A stretch of 64,000 nt of DNA from positions 186,001-250,000 of the forward strand of contig JBMNJV010000004.1 in the NCBI GenBank assembly GCA_050951845.1, given 5' to 3'. Position 1 is the first letter of the stretch. Every line of letters begins with the position of its first letter. The notes beneath the pieces are model-generated. The model was not told the origin of the DNA. It searched no databases and saw only the letters and a program-made list of their open reading frames with translations. Positions 15,817 through 25,400 of this stretch are shown here, piece by piece. This DNA comes from UBA5436 sp050951845. GTDB lineage: Bacteria > Bacillota > Clostridia > Saccharofermentanales > DTU023. Both the position numbers and the translations under genes were made by a program.

Positions 15817-16290
15817 ATGGCTGTTGAAGCAGTAAAGGAGTTTTTCTCGAAATACGGAATTGCAGATCGGATAAAAGAGTTTGATGTGTCCAGTGCCACC
15901 GTTGAATTAGCGGCTCAAGCATTGGGATGCGAGCCATGCCGTATTGCAAAGACACTTTCCTTCTTGGTGGACGGACACGCCGTTCTGATTGTTACGGCAG
16001 GCGATGCAAAAATCGATAATCCCAAATATAAATCTCAATTCGGAACGAAAGCAAAGATGCTCACACCTGACGAAGTGAAAAATTTAGTCGGACATGCTGT
16101 GGGCGGTGTCTGCCCGTTTGTTGTAAAAGAGGGTGTTTCAGTCTATCTTGACGATTCGCTGAAAAGGTTCTCGTCTGTATTCCCCGCCTGCGGAAGCAGT
16201 AACAGTGCGATTGAATTGTCAATAGCAGAATTGGAGGAGTATTCGGGTTTTATTTGCTGGATTGATGTTTGTAAAAACTGGCAGATCTGA
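15817..16290 (+). CDS. YbaK/EbsC-family aminoacyl-tRNA deacylase-like protein
   Basis: This gene encodes 157 residues from the ATG at 15817, which has GGAGG about 6 bases upstream; the frame is open further up but without a ribosome site. It shows the YbaK fold pattern. It reads 'SATVELAAQALGCEPCRIAK', then 'TLSFLVDGHAVLIVTAGDAK', and 'GHAVGGVCPFVVKEGVSVYL', ending with the acidic 'DSLKRFSSVFPACGSSNSAI'. Members hydrolyse wrongly charged tRNAs such as Cys-tRNA(Pro), acting in trans in the cytoplasm. The conserved lysine near 'RIAKTL' is present. It stands alone between gene remnants. Confidence 0.9.
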   Translation: MAVEAVKEFFSKYGIADRIKEFDVSSATVELAAQALGCEPCRIAKTLSFLVDGHAVLIVTAGDAKIDNPKYKSQFGTKAKMLTPDEVKNLVGHAVGGVCPFVVKEGVSVYLDDSLKRFSSVFPACGSSNSAIELSIAELEEYSGFICWIDVCKNWQI

Positions 16291-16394
16291 AAAACTTATG
16301 TTGTCAAGAATGCTTTGATTTTGTATTTTGCCCTGTTTTAAATGCCTCTTATGAATGCCTATAAAGAAAATTTTAAAAATAGGTGGATTGAGCC

Positions 16395-16586
16395 ATGCAT
16401 CATAAATCCAAATGGGTTTATGGTTTCTCTGTGTTTTGCAAAGAAATAGATATCAATAAGATTCTTTTACCTGTAATCATAGCATTACTGGTGAATGGCT
16501 TCATTTAGAATCTGTTGTTTGTGATTGATATCGACGGGATGTATTACGAATCCGGCGCAATAACCTTACAAAAATGCCAATATTAA
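16395..16586 (+). other. possible remnant ORF with one in-frame stop
   Basis: From ATG 16395, with AGGTGG upstream, the frame encodes 37 residues including a hydrophobic stretch (ILLPVIIALLVNGF), meets TAG at 16506-16508, then continues 25 more codons to TAA at 16584. No family recognised. It could be a decayed small membrane protein or chance. It occupies most of the 309-bp gap before the next gene. Confidence 0.2.
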
Positions 16587-16599
16587 GAAGGAGTTCAAT

Positions 16600-17133
16600 A
16601 TGAAGACCTCACAAATAATTCTTGTACTTTTACTCATCTGTACTGTTTTTTTATCTTCGTGTAAATCTGTATCGAATAACAGGGCAAATGAAGTGGTTGA
16701 GGAGAACGTAATGGTAAGTTCTGAGATAAGTCGTATATATTATCAATATAGAATGGCCAGAGGCTGGTCATATAATATTGAAATAAAAAGAGAAGGCTCG
16801 GATTATTATCTTCGTGCTGAATTCGATGACCCCGAGAATTCATATGAACCTGCAGATTTAATATGGGAAGGAGCAGAGTATACGAAAACTGTAAAGTCAT
16901 TTTTTGATAGAATTGTCGAGGTTATTGATAATAACGATGTTCTTTCCTGGAACGGATTTGACGGATATGATCCGGAAGCAAAGGATGGCTGGGGCTTCAA
17001 TTTAAGCATTGATTTTGAAAACGGCGCACATTTGACGGCTGAAGGTGAAAATGAATTCCCGCCGGAATATTCTGTGGTTGAAAAAGAATTTTCTGATTTG
17101 ATAAATGAAATTATTTCAATATATCATGAATGA
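16600..17133 (+). CDS. small secreted lipoprotein of unknown function
   Basis: This is a 177-residue protein with a lipoprotein signal peptide: basic start MKTS, hydrophobic core, and lipobox LSSC with the modified cysteine at position 21. The mature part is acidic and rich in Tyr, Trp and Asp. It has motifs 'GWSYNIEIKREGSDYYLRAE' and 'NGFDGYDPEAKDGWGFNLSI', which suggest a small beta-rich ligand-binding fold. AGAAGGAG lies about 8 bases before the ATG. I recognise no named family. The protein should sit on the outer face of the cytoplasmic membrane. Confidence 0.75.
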   Translation: MKTSQIILVLLLICTVFLSSCKSVSNNRANEVVEENVMVSSEISRIYYQYRMARGWSYNIEIKREGSDYYLRAEFDDPENSYEPADLIWEGAEYTKTVKSFFDRIVEVIDNNDVLSWNGFDGYDPEAKDGWGFNLSIDFENGAHLTAEGENEFPPEYSVVEKEFSDLINEIISIYHE

Positions 17134-17217
17134 TATGTGTGCTGATCTTAGACGCTTGAGATAATATGGGTGCGAAGAGGGAAAGAAGAGTGAAATATGA
17201 GCTGAGAGGAAAGCCGG

Positions 17218-17675
17218 ATGGATAAAAAGCTTTTTGTTCAAGCAATGGTGAAATACTTATCGGGGCTAATATTGTTATCGGCCTTGCTGTTTATTCCGGC
17301 AGGAACGATTAAATTTTGGAATGCGTGGTTGCTTATCGCTGTTCTTTTTATTCCTATGCTTCTTGTAGGAATTGTTTTGGCAATAAAAACTCCTACCTTT
17401 CGAGGACAATAGAAGTTCAGGAAAACCAAAAAGTTGTTGATACAGGGCTATACGGCATTGTAAGGCACCCGATGTATGCCTCTGCAATCTTTCTGTTTTT
17501 ATCTATGCCTTTAGTACTCGGCTCTTTGTTTTCATTTTTTGTTTTTTTGATATATCCGGCAATCATGATTAAAAGGATAAAAAACGAAGAAGAAGAAGTA
17601 TTAGAAAAAGACTTAGAAGGCTATTTAGAGTATAAAAACCGTGTTAAGTACAGACTTATTCCCTTTGTTTGGTGA
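17218..17675 (+). pseudogene. isoprenylcysteine carboxyl methyltransferase-family gene with internal deletion
   Basis: The first 64 codons (17218-17412) encode the normal N-terminal membrane segments (FVQAMVKYLSGLILLSALLF and 'WNAWLLIAVLFIPMLLVGIV'). At 'AIKTP' the frame runs off to a stop. In another frame, from about 17386, the sequence continues directly with the C-terminal part of the family: 'SYLSRTIEVQENQKVVDTGL', 'YGIVRHPMYASAIFLF' and 'YKNRVKYRLIPFVW'. The family normally has about 70-80 residues between these two segments. So a deletion removed the middle and shifted the frame. The methyltransferase-type His-Pro motif RHPMY is still intact. Confidence 0.85.
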
Positions 17676-17854
17676 TATTACTATCAGCATTATGCAAATG
17701 AGCGTTATTCTGCTCAAAATCAACGAGGCTTTCGTAAAGCAAATATGTGACATCGTATGTTTCAAGCTTTTTTATTGTGTTTTTTATTATTGTTATGAAG
17801 AGTAACAGCGATGTTACAGCCTGTTTATTGTTAAAGCAAATCCTCCTTATAAAA

Positions 17855-17869
17855 TTAACTTAAAGTTAA
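17855..17869. promoter_or_regulatory. perfect palindrome, candidate operator of the HTH-CPBP gene
   Basis: TTAACTTAAAGTTAA is a perfect inverted repeat around a central A. It lies directly after a TATAAA-like -10 box (17848) and 7 bases before the AGGAGG site of the downstream gene, whose product has an N-terminal helix-turn-helix. Self-repression is the simplest reading. Confidence 0.5.
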
Positions 17870-17889
17870 ACTCTCAGGAGGTGATAAAA

Positions 17890-19188
17890 ATGACATTAGG
17901 AGATAAAATAAAAGATACAAGAAAACAAAGTGGATTAACTCAGGAACAACTTGCTGAAACAATGACACTTTCAAGATCTGCAATCGCAAAATGGGAATCC
18001 GGTACAGGGCTCCCTGATGTAGATAGTTTAATATTATTAGCTCAACTTTTAAATGTGAGTATCGATGATTTACTTGATGACAGGGAAGCAATGGCTGAAC
18101 ATTTAATAAGTGAGTCTGACCCGCAAATAACAGAGGAGGAGACCATGTCAGAAACAAAACAATCAGATTTTTCGCAAGATACCACCTGCCGGCCGCAGCA
18201 GTCCTGCAGCCCCGGGTATATTCAAGGACCGCCTCTGCAAGGATACGCATACCCGTCACAAAACTTGCCTGCCCTGCCACGTCAGAGGATTCGTCCGAAC
18301 GGGAAACATTATTTTTCCGCACGTACGATAGTTTATCCGATTGTCTTTCTGGTTGTACATTTTCTGATTCAACTTCTGATATGTGTTTTTGTCGTCATTT
18401 TCCATTTAGATAGTTTTCCGTTTTCCTTCTTTATAGATATGTCACCGGAGATGATACCGGAGATGATACAAGAATTGTGGCAGACTATTATCATTCCCAC
18501 GTTGTTGTACAGTTCCCCCCTGCAGATCATCACTTATGTGTTATTTCTTTGGTATCAAAAAAGGAAAAATCGGCAGTATTTGCTGGTGCGTCCTGCCTAT
18601 GTAACCGCATTTCCCTTGGGGCTTGCTACTGCTTTCGGCGGCTTGGGAATTACGACTCTGATAATTAAGCTCTTTGAGATGCTGGCGAAAAACAGTCCCG
18701 TTTGGCAGAGTATTCTGGGTGATTATCAACGATCTGCCATGGGTCTCCAGGGTGTTGATCTGCTGTTGATGACGCTGTGTATCGCTGTCTTGGTCCCGAT
18801 TGCCGAAGAATTATTATTTCGCGGCATAATCACTGAAGAAATCAGACGGGTCGCTCCGGATTGGCTGGCAATTTTTCTGGGAGGGATCATTTTTGCCCTG
18901 GTGCACGGAAACCTTATACAAATCCTGTATGTCCTGCCGCTGGGACTTCTGTTAAGTGCTTCCTATATTTGGACTAACTCTATCTGGGTACCCGTCATGA
19001 TTCATGTTGTTTTCAACTTCTTCGGCAGCGTATTTGAAATATTGATTGGTGAAAATAAAACTGTACATACGGTCTATACAATTTTCTTAATCGTCATGAT
19101 TCCGGTTGGAATCTTCTGTATCTTTATTATGAATCGGATGTTTAAGAAAAACAAAAAAGGTGTGGCAGAAAAAGTTAGCGAAAAATAA
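17890..19188 (+). CDS. Xre-type HTH fused to a CPBP (CAAX-like) intramembrane protease
   Basis: This 432-residue protein starts at ATG 17890, with AGGAGG (17876-17881) 8 bases upstream; GTG 17881 overlaps that site. Residues 1-65 are a Xre helix-turn-helix (IKDTRKQSGLTQEQLAETMT, then 'SRSAIAKWESGTGLPDVDSL'). A Pro/Gln-rich linker of about 70 residues follows, then 7 or so membrane segments. The protease motifs are EELLFR (Glu306, Glu307, Arg311), 'FALVHG' and 'MIHVVFNFF', the full CPBP metal-ligand set. CPBP proteins process prenylated or other membrane substrates or confer bacteriocin immunity. With its own DNA-binding head, the protein could be a membrane-bound regulator. Confidence 0.9.
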   Translation: MTLGDKIKDTRKQSGLTQEQLAETMTLSRSAIAKWESGTGLPDVDSLILLAQLLNVSIDDLLDDREAMAEHLISESDPQITEEETMSETKQSDFSQDTTCRPQQSCSPGYIQGPPLQGYAYPSQNLPALPRQRIRPNGKHYFSARTIVYPIVFLVVHFLIQLLICVFVVIFHLDSFPFSFFIDMSPEMIPEMIQELWQTIIIPTLLYSSPLQIITYVLFLWYQKRKNRQYLLVRPAYVTAFPLGLATAFGGLGITTLIIKLFEMLAKNSPVWQSILGDYQRSAMGLQGVDLLLMTLCIAVLVPIAEELLFRGIITEEIRRVAPDWLAIFLGGIIFALVHGNLIQILYVLPLGLLLSASYIWTNSIWVPVMIHVVFNFFGSVFEILIGENKTVHTVYTIFLIVMIPVGIFCIFIMNRMFKKNKKGVAEKVSEK

Positions 19189-19254
19189 GACTGCCGAACG
19201 CAATTCTATTGTGATCTCTTACTGATTATTATTGACATAATTAAGGAGCAGACA

Positions 19255-19760
19255 ATGAAAAAAATTGCTATGTTTACTATGGGTACAAGAGGTGATGTTC
19301 AACCATATATTATTTTATCCAAAGAACTTATCAGAAACGGATATGATGTAACACTTGGCTCACACCCCTGCTGGAGAAAATTAGTTGAGGATTCCGATAT
19401 TCATTTTGAGCCGATTGGACCGGATATTAATATAGAAAAAGAGGCAGCAATAATCAGAGGGAAAAATTCAAATCCTGTATTAAGTATGTTCAGGATGATG
19501 AATTTTGTTTTTAAAATTATTCAAAATTCAACAAATGAGATTTTTGAAGTATGTAAGGGCAAAGATTTAATTATTGTAAGCCATAGTCAAATGGGTGCAA
19601 CAGAGGCTGAAGTATTGGGAATTCCTGCGGTTAATGTGACATTACAGAAAGAGATGATTGCCGAAAAACTTAAACCTCAAACTTTTTGGAATAGATTGAT
19701 TGGCAAGAAGGAGGAGTCGTAGAAGCTGTGAGATTAATTGAAAAAGTGATGAATTTATAA
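19255..19760 (+). pseudogene. glycosyltransferase (family 28 / UGT type) with middle deleted
   Basis: The first 150 residues are a good N-terminal domain of a sterol- or macrolide-type glycosyltransferase: MKKIAMFTMGTRGDVQPYII, 'KELIRNGYDVTLGSHPCWRK' and 'IVSHSQMGATEAEVLGIPAV'. After 'NRLIGKKEES' a TAG stops the frame at 19720-19722. In the +1 frame from 19713 the bases encode GVVEAVRLIEKVMNL and then TAA at 19758, which looks like the last helix of the same enzyme family. So roughly 230-250 residues, including the whole nucleotide-sugar-binding domain, are missing. GAGCA upstream of the ATG is a weak ribosome site. The remaining protein cannot transfer sugar. Confidence 0.75.
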
Positions 19761-20024
19761 ATTACGATTTCAAATTTAAGTCTTTTTATTTTAATAAATC
19801 TAAAATGTTTAAGAAGTAGATTTTTTTTATTTTTCCGTCATAAAAATTATTAATAGCCAAATCAGAGCTTGGTGAAATTACAAGCTTATTAAAAATTGCA
19901 AATAAATATAAAATTATGACAAATAGTCACAATACAAAAACTTCATTTTGATCCATAATATAAATACAGGTTAATGTTTTTATTTACCGGTAAAAAGTAT
20001 TGATATCATGAGGAGAAAAAATCA

Positions 20025-21413
20025 ATGAAAAGAAATTTAAAACTAATACTTGTGCTGACTTTGATATTTGTTTTAGTTGGAACTTTTACTGCCTGCGGCA
20101 AGTCCGAAGAAAAGACAGAAGTCAATAAGGAAGAAAAGTCCGAAGAAAAGTCTGAAGGAAAGACCGAAGAAAAGACTGAAGAAAAGACCGAAGGAAAGGC
20201 CGAAGGAAACCTGGAAACATTTCTTTCCGAAGCGGAAGGAGACTGGTATGCCTATGGTAACTTAGATGATTTGAAATTGACAATCAATACGGATGGAAGT
20301 TTTACCGCTGATTATGATGATCAAACTACCGATGAAGGCACTATTTCCTACGATGAAGACAATGAAAAGTTTGCTTTTGAGGGACGGGAACAAGGCTATT
20401 ACGGTGAATTCCTAGAAGAGGATATACTTCTGTTTTGGGGCAATCGCTACTATCGCGCCGATCAGTCGATCGAATTCGGACAATATAACGGCAGCTGGTA
20501 TTTGGACGGCGATCTCGATTCGGATTATTATGAGCTCGAAGATGGTAAATGGATGTTTATGGCAAAACAGTCTTCCGGACATGCGACCGATGGACAAGGA
20601 CATATGGAATATCGAGGCGGAGACGAGTATCAGCTACACTTGTATGAGTATGTTGACGACGATGAACCGATTGTCGCTTTTAACATAAACGGGGAAAACG
20701 AGCTGATCATGAAAGAAAACGGTGCATCTTATGAGAGAATAGATACCGGAGATGATTCGTCAAGTGATTTCGATATTGATGTTTTTTTAAGTGATGATGA
20801 GACAGATGAAGAAGATGAGAGCGGTTGGGTTATCGAGGAAGTGTCGGAATCCGAATCGGGAATCAAATACGAGTATCCGTATTTTGCAGACGGAGATGTT
20901 GCCGGAGGCAGATTATACCTGAACGAAGACGGTACATGCCTTATTACATCTTCCGAATCGGATGTAAGGGGCGGGACATATTCGGAAGATAAAGATGCGG
21001 GCACCATTGAGATAACAGTGGACGGAGGCGATACAGTTGTGCTTTCCGTAGAGGACGACGGTGCTTCTTTAGAATCAGAGCAGGGGGAACGTCTTATTTG
21101 TGTTGCTGCACAGTATCTGCCGGATAAAAACGGCGAATATCCGGATGCATATTATGATCATCCCATCACTCCCGGCAGTACATATTATCTGAACGGAGAT
21201 CACGATGATTATTCCTTGTTTTTCTTTGATATATCGTCGGTAACGCTCAAGTATTCCGCTGACGACGAAGAATTATTTGCATACTATTCTATTGATGATG
21301 ATGTCATGAAAATCAGCGAAATGGATAGTTTTGACGGATTTGAGCTGACGATCGGAGATGACGGAAAGACACTTGTCACCGAGGACGGAGAACGATTCTT
21401 ACTCGATGAATGA
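20025..21413 (+). CDS. acidic multi-repeat surface lipoprotein
   Basis: This is a 462-residue lipoprotein. The signal peptide ends with lipobox FTAC and Cys24. A 35-residue Lys/Glu linker made of EEK/EGK units follows (residues 26-62), of the kind that crosses the cell wall. The rest is strongly acidic (Asp/Glu-rich) and seems to contain about four related beta-barrel-like segments, with recurring 'DWYAYGNLDDLKLTINTDGS', 'GSWYLDGDLDSDYYEL', 'GRLYLNEDGTCLITSSES' and 'STYYLNGDHDDYSLFF'. I do not recognise a named family. It is probably an extracellular ligand- or cation-binding protein anchored to the membrane. GAGGAG is 10 or so bases before the ATG. Confidence 0.75.
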   Translation: MKRNLKLILVLTLIFVLVGTFTACGKSEEKTEVNKEEKSEEKSEGKTEEKTEEKTEGKAEGNLETFLSEAEGDWYAYGNLDDLKLTINTDGSFTADYDDQTTDEGTISYDEDNEKFAFEGREQGYYGEFLEEDILLFWGNRYYRADQSIEFGQYNGSWYLDGDLDSDYYELEDGKWMFMAKQSSGHATDGQGHMEYRGGDEYQLHLYEYVDDDEPIVAFNINGENELIMKENGASYERIDTGDDSSSDFDIDVFLSDDETDEEDESGWVIEEVSESESGIKYEYPYFADGDVAGGRLYLNEDGTCLITSSESDVRGGTYSEDKDAGTIEITVDGGDTVVLSVEDDGASLESEQGERLICVAAQYLPDKNGEYPDAYYDHPITPGSTYYLNGDHDDYSLFFFDISSVTLKYSADDEELFAYYSIDDDVMKISEMDSFDGFELTIGDDGKTLVTEDGERFLLDE

Positions 21414-21711
21414 TTCGAGCGGACTTCCATTTGAGCGGGTTGCCCTGTGAGTACTGACCGACAGGCAAAGTATGAATCCTGTAGCGGGTTTAAAGGGTAT
21501 AAAAAAGCAACCAAATATTGAGCAATTCAATAATTAATGATATGATTTATGTAGTACATCCTTAAATGTTTAAAACACAACCTTGTCGAATATAAAACTC
21601 ATGTTTTTATATCAACCTGCCCGGGTTGGCAGAATTTCAGTGAGAGAGTAACGTATAAATAATTATATAAAATTTTGGTTTTCTCAACTCAATTAAAGGA
21701 GGATGACAGAA

Positions 21712-22008
21712 ATGATAAAAAAAGCAATCAGTATTTGTTTAGCTGTTTTGATGGTATTAAGTGTATCTGTGTTTCTTTCCGGTTGCAGTAAAGCTGTAGA
21801 TATGTATAAGAATATTGTCTCTGAAGAAAAGGAGACCGGTAAGAGTGTTAAGCCTGGTGTGAAGGATGAAAAAAATCAAGAAGACATCAATCAAAGTGTA
21901 AAAGACATGATGAATGAAATGCTTGACAAATCAGATGAAGATTTTTCGGAAGAAGAAAGGGATGTGATTAATAGTATGTATGATCTGTTTAATAAGTTGG
22001 GAGAATGA
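21712..22008 (+). CDS. small lipoprotein (98 aa)
   Basis: The start at ATG 21712 is chosen because AGGAGG (21697-21702) lies 9 bases upstream; the ATG at 21703 touches the ribosome site. The signal peptide ends in lipobox LSGC with Cys25. The mature chain of 74 residues is very rich in Lys, Glu and Asp and probably alpha-helical ('SEEERDVINSMYDLFNKLGE' at the end). Function unknown. It could be a partner of the larger lipoprotein before it, since both are short distances apart and on the same strand. A terminator-like hairpin follows at 22124. Confidence 0.7.
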   Translation: MIKKAISICLAVLMVLSVSVFLSGCSKAVDMYKNIVSEEKETGKSVKPGVKDEKNQEDINQSVKDMMNEMLDKSDEDFSEEERDVINSMYDLFNKLGE

Positions 22009-22123
22009 TACCCGGTCCTACGTCAGGAAAAAGTATAATTTAACCAAACAGAAATCTATGCTACCTTAGTCGATGAAGATATCTGGTCAATTCCTATCCG
22101 CAGACATCCATTTAATATATTTT

Positions 22124-22170
22124 AAGCGGAATGCAACCTGATCTTAACAGGAAACATTCCGTTTAGTTTT
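22124..22170 (+). terminator. intrinsic terminator after the small lipoprotein
   Basis: AAGCGGAATG (22124-22133) pairs with CATTCCGTTT (22155-22164) with one G-U pair. An inner CCTG/CAGG stem extends it. A T-run follows to about 22173. Confidence 0.75.
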
Positions 22171-22276
22171 TTCTTAATCTTTTTAGTCTTAAACCAGTTA
22201 AAGTATTCTATTTTCTTGGGCCTCATCTGTTGTAGTTTATTTATTTTAGCTCAGTTTTTTTACAATATGATTTCAG

Positions 22277-22291
22277 CAATAATCGTTATTG
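22277..22291. promoter_or_regulatory. 15-bp inverted repeat upstream of the giant adhesin gene
   Basis: CAATAATCGTTATTG has perfect 6-bp arms around TCG, about 180 bp upstream of the start codon. It could be an operator. No regulator is linked. Confidence 0.35.
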
Positions 22292-22473
22292 TAACGCTTG
22301 AAACAAAAGTGAAATTGCTTATTATGGATCTTTTCTGTTTGTAGGTTTTTTTACACTATTTATATAGATTTTCATTCTGTATTTATGATAGAATCAACGC
22401 GTCTGTGTGCTTTTTCAGCGTTCAGGTTAATTAAAAAAACGATGTATTTATCAATACTTAGATGAGGTTTTTT

Positions 22474-25400
22474 ATGCTCAAAAGCATGCGAAAAAGAAAT
22501 ATAAATAAGAGTACTATAATCAGTTTACTGATGTTAACAGTTATGCTCTTAACCAGTATTGCACCAACAGTAGTTGCAGCCGATAAACCGGATGATCCGG
22601 CAAGCGAATCGGATTTGTCCGATATAAGTATGACTGAAACAGAAATGCAGACAGATAATGGAGTTATAGGCCCTCGAGAAGCAGAAGCGGGTTCGGAACA
22701 GAAAACGGGAGTTGCTCCAGAAGAAACAACTGAAGTTGCTCCGGAAGGAACAACAGAAGTTGCCACGGAAGAAATAACAGAAGCTGCCACGGAAGAAATA
22801 ACAGAAGCTGCTCCGGAAGAAATAACAGAAACTGTTCAGGATCGAGCTGAACCTAGTTCGGAACAGAAAACAGTAACTGTTCCGCAAACAGAAACTGAGG
22901 ACGATTCGGAACAGGAAACAGAAGCTGCTCCGAAAAGGGGCAGAGAAGCTGTTCCGGAAGATGCTGAATCGCCGATTACGCCTTTAGCAAGAGAAAGTAA
23001 GGGAGGAGAAAAAAGTAATTCTCTCTTTATTTATGAGATGATCAATGGTGGTACTGAGATTCGGATTACCGGCTGGACTGGTACCGGGACTACGGTAACT
23101 ATCCCGGAAACAATTGACGGTTTGCCGGTTACCGAGATTACCCGAGGTGAAGTATCATCTTTTCAGACGCGCGGTTTAACCGAGGTTGCTATACCGAATA
23201 CGGTTAAGAAGATCGGCGACTATGCTTTTGCCGGCAATGCGCTTACAGCGTTTACTATTCCGACAGACAGTGTTTTAACAGAGATCGGTGTCTATGCTTT
23301 TGCGGATAACAATCTGACAGGTTTTACCGCTCCTTCTGCCTTGCGTAAGATCGGCAGTCAGGCTTTTATGCAAAACAGGTTGACCGGCATTAGTCTGAAT
23401 GAAGGACTTGAAACGATCGGCAGCGAAGCTTTTGCTCTGAATGATTTAACCGAAGCAACTATACCTGATACGGTAACCGGTTTCGGTCTGAGAATATTTG
23501 ACGCCAACGGAGGCCGTTTCGTTAAGGTTTATACGGAGAGTCCTGCCGTTCCCCCTTATGAGAATAACGGTCCGAGGTTCTTTGGTTACGTTGTAAATCC
23601 GATTACTGTGACGTTTAACTATGTTGATAAGGAAACCGGTAGTGAAGTTATGTCAAGTGTCACGTTAGGCGATGACATGACGGATATTAATGGTGTTTTT
23701 GTAAAAAATGTAGAAATGACTTATCAACCGCCGAAACTTACAGGCTACTATGTCGAGCCGTCAATTACTTTTACACCGGATCGAGACGGTTATGTTGTAA
23801 CGATCAAGTATACCCGCGAGGGACCGCCGAACCTGACCTATCCTGCGGCAATTCGGTTGCCGAAAGATATAACGGAAGACGAAGCAAGAACAAGGATATT
23901 AGATGCGATTACAGCGACCGATTACACAGGCAAGGATATTTCCGATAAGGTCATCGCTAATCTTACAGGACTCGATTTAAGTACGAACGGTTTCTATTAT
24001 ATAACAATCAGTCTGACCGACGATTACGGTTATCAGATCAGTGAAAACATTCAGGTCCAGGTAGGCGAATACGACTGGCTGAATCACGAGATCGGCGGGG
24101 GTTGGGTGCTCGGTGATTTCAGTTTTTCTGCTGACGGTAAAACTTTGCTGGGACTGAGTACGCAGGGTATCGCAAAACTCCGTGCTTTGCCTGCCGGTGG
24201 CAGAAATCTCGTTCTACCGGCGCACAGCTATAATAATCCTGATATCCCGATTACTGCTATCGGCGATTCTGCTTTTTACAGCAATATCTATAATGTTCCT
24301 CTCGAAACAGTCGATTTTTCGCAGATGAATGAACTGCAATCCATCGGTCGCTATGCATTTTATTCATATAGCCGGCCGCGGGCGAGTGCGATCAGTACGG
24401 TAGTCGGTTTTAACGAGCTGACAAAATTGAAGACGATCGGAGATTACGCCTTCAGAGCAACCACCGCATCATTTAATCTTGATAATTTCAGGCAATTAAC
24501 GACAATCGGCAGTTACGCATTCTCAAGCTACAGTACGAGTTATCAAGGACCTCAGATAACACTCGGATCTCTGCCCGGCTTAACGCGAATCGGAAGTTAT
24601 GCGTTTTACGGTGCATCGGTACCGATTGCCGATTTGCGGGGGATGCCGAATCTGCCCGGCATTGAAGCGTATACTTTTGCCTATGCGGGTGTTGAGGAAA
24701 TATATTTTCCTGAAGTAGATCATGATTTTGCAATTTCCTATCAGGCTTTTTACAGAAATACAAATAAGCTGACAACGATCGATTTTACTCCGATTGCCGA
24801 ACATCTTACATCAATCGGCAGTGAAGCTTTCAGCAATCTGTATGGTACTACAAACTTGGCGACAACAGTGGTTTGGCCCGATCTGCCGAAGCTCTCATCC
24901 CTGGGAAGCAGGATTTTCTATAACCGCAATCTCAACATGAATTTGGATTTGTCCGGGAGTCCGCTTTTGACGACAATCGGTTCAAATGCTTTTGAACAGG
25001 CAGGTTTAACAGGCTTCACACTGCCTGAAACGGTTGAAACGGTCGGATCATATGCTTTTTATAATAATAGAATTTCGGAGATCAACTTTGGTCTGATTCC
25101 GAATTTAAAAACGATCGGATTTTCGGCATTCCGCTCTAATCAATTAGCGGCTGTTGATCTGAGTGATTTGGCTAAATTGGAAATGATCGGTGACAATGCA
25201 TTCCAGAGCAATCAAATCGAGAGCGTGAATTTAAACAATTTACCGCAGCTGACTACAATCGGATCCAGTGCCTTTGCTAATAACCGGATCGCCGATCTCA
25301 CCTTGGGTACTGTGCTCGGTCCTTTGCCGAAACTTGAAGTGATCAAATCACAGGCATTTTACAGTAACTGGCTTACAAGTTTGGCAATTAACAATATTCC

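Larger units (their letters stand above)
22009..22473. other. gene-free stretch upstream of the giant surface protein
   Basis: This 465-bp stretch has no gene. It holds a terminator for the lipoprotein transcript (22124-22170), a 15-bp inverted repeat (22277-22291), and AT-rich sequence with a TATGATAGAAT stretch at about 22385 that may be the -10 region for the giant gene. A clear -35 box was not found. Confidence 0.5.

Noticed and set aside
21414..21711. attenuator or riboswitch between the two lipoprotein genes
   Set aside because: A hairpin with TTGCCCTGT/ACAGGCAA arms (one bulge) exists at about 21440-21470, but there is no T-run or known aptamer pattern.
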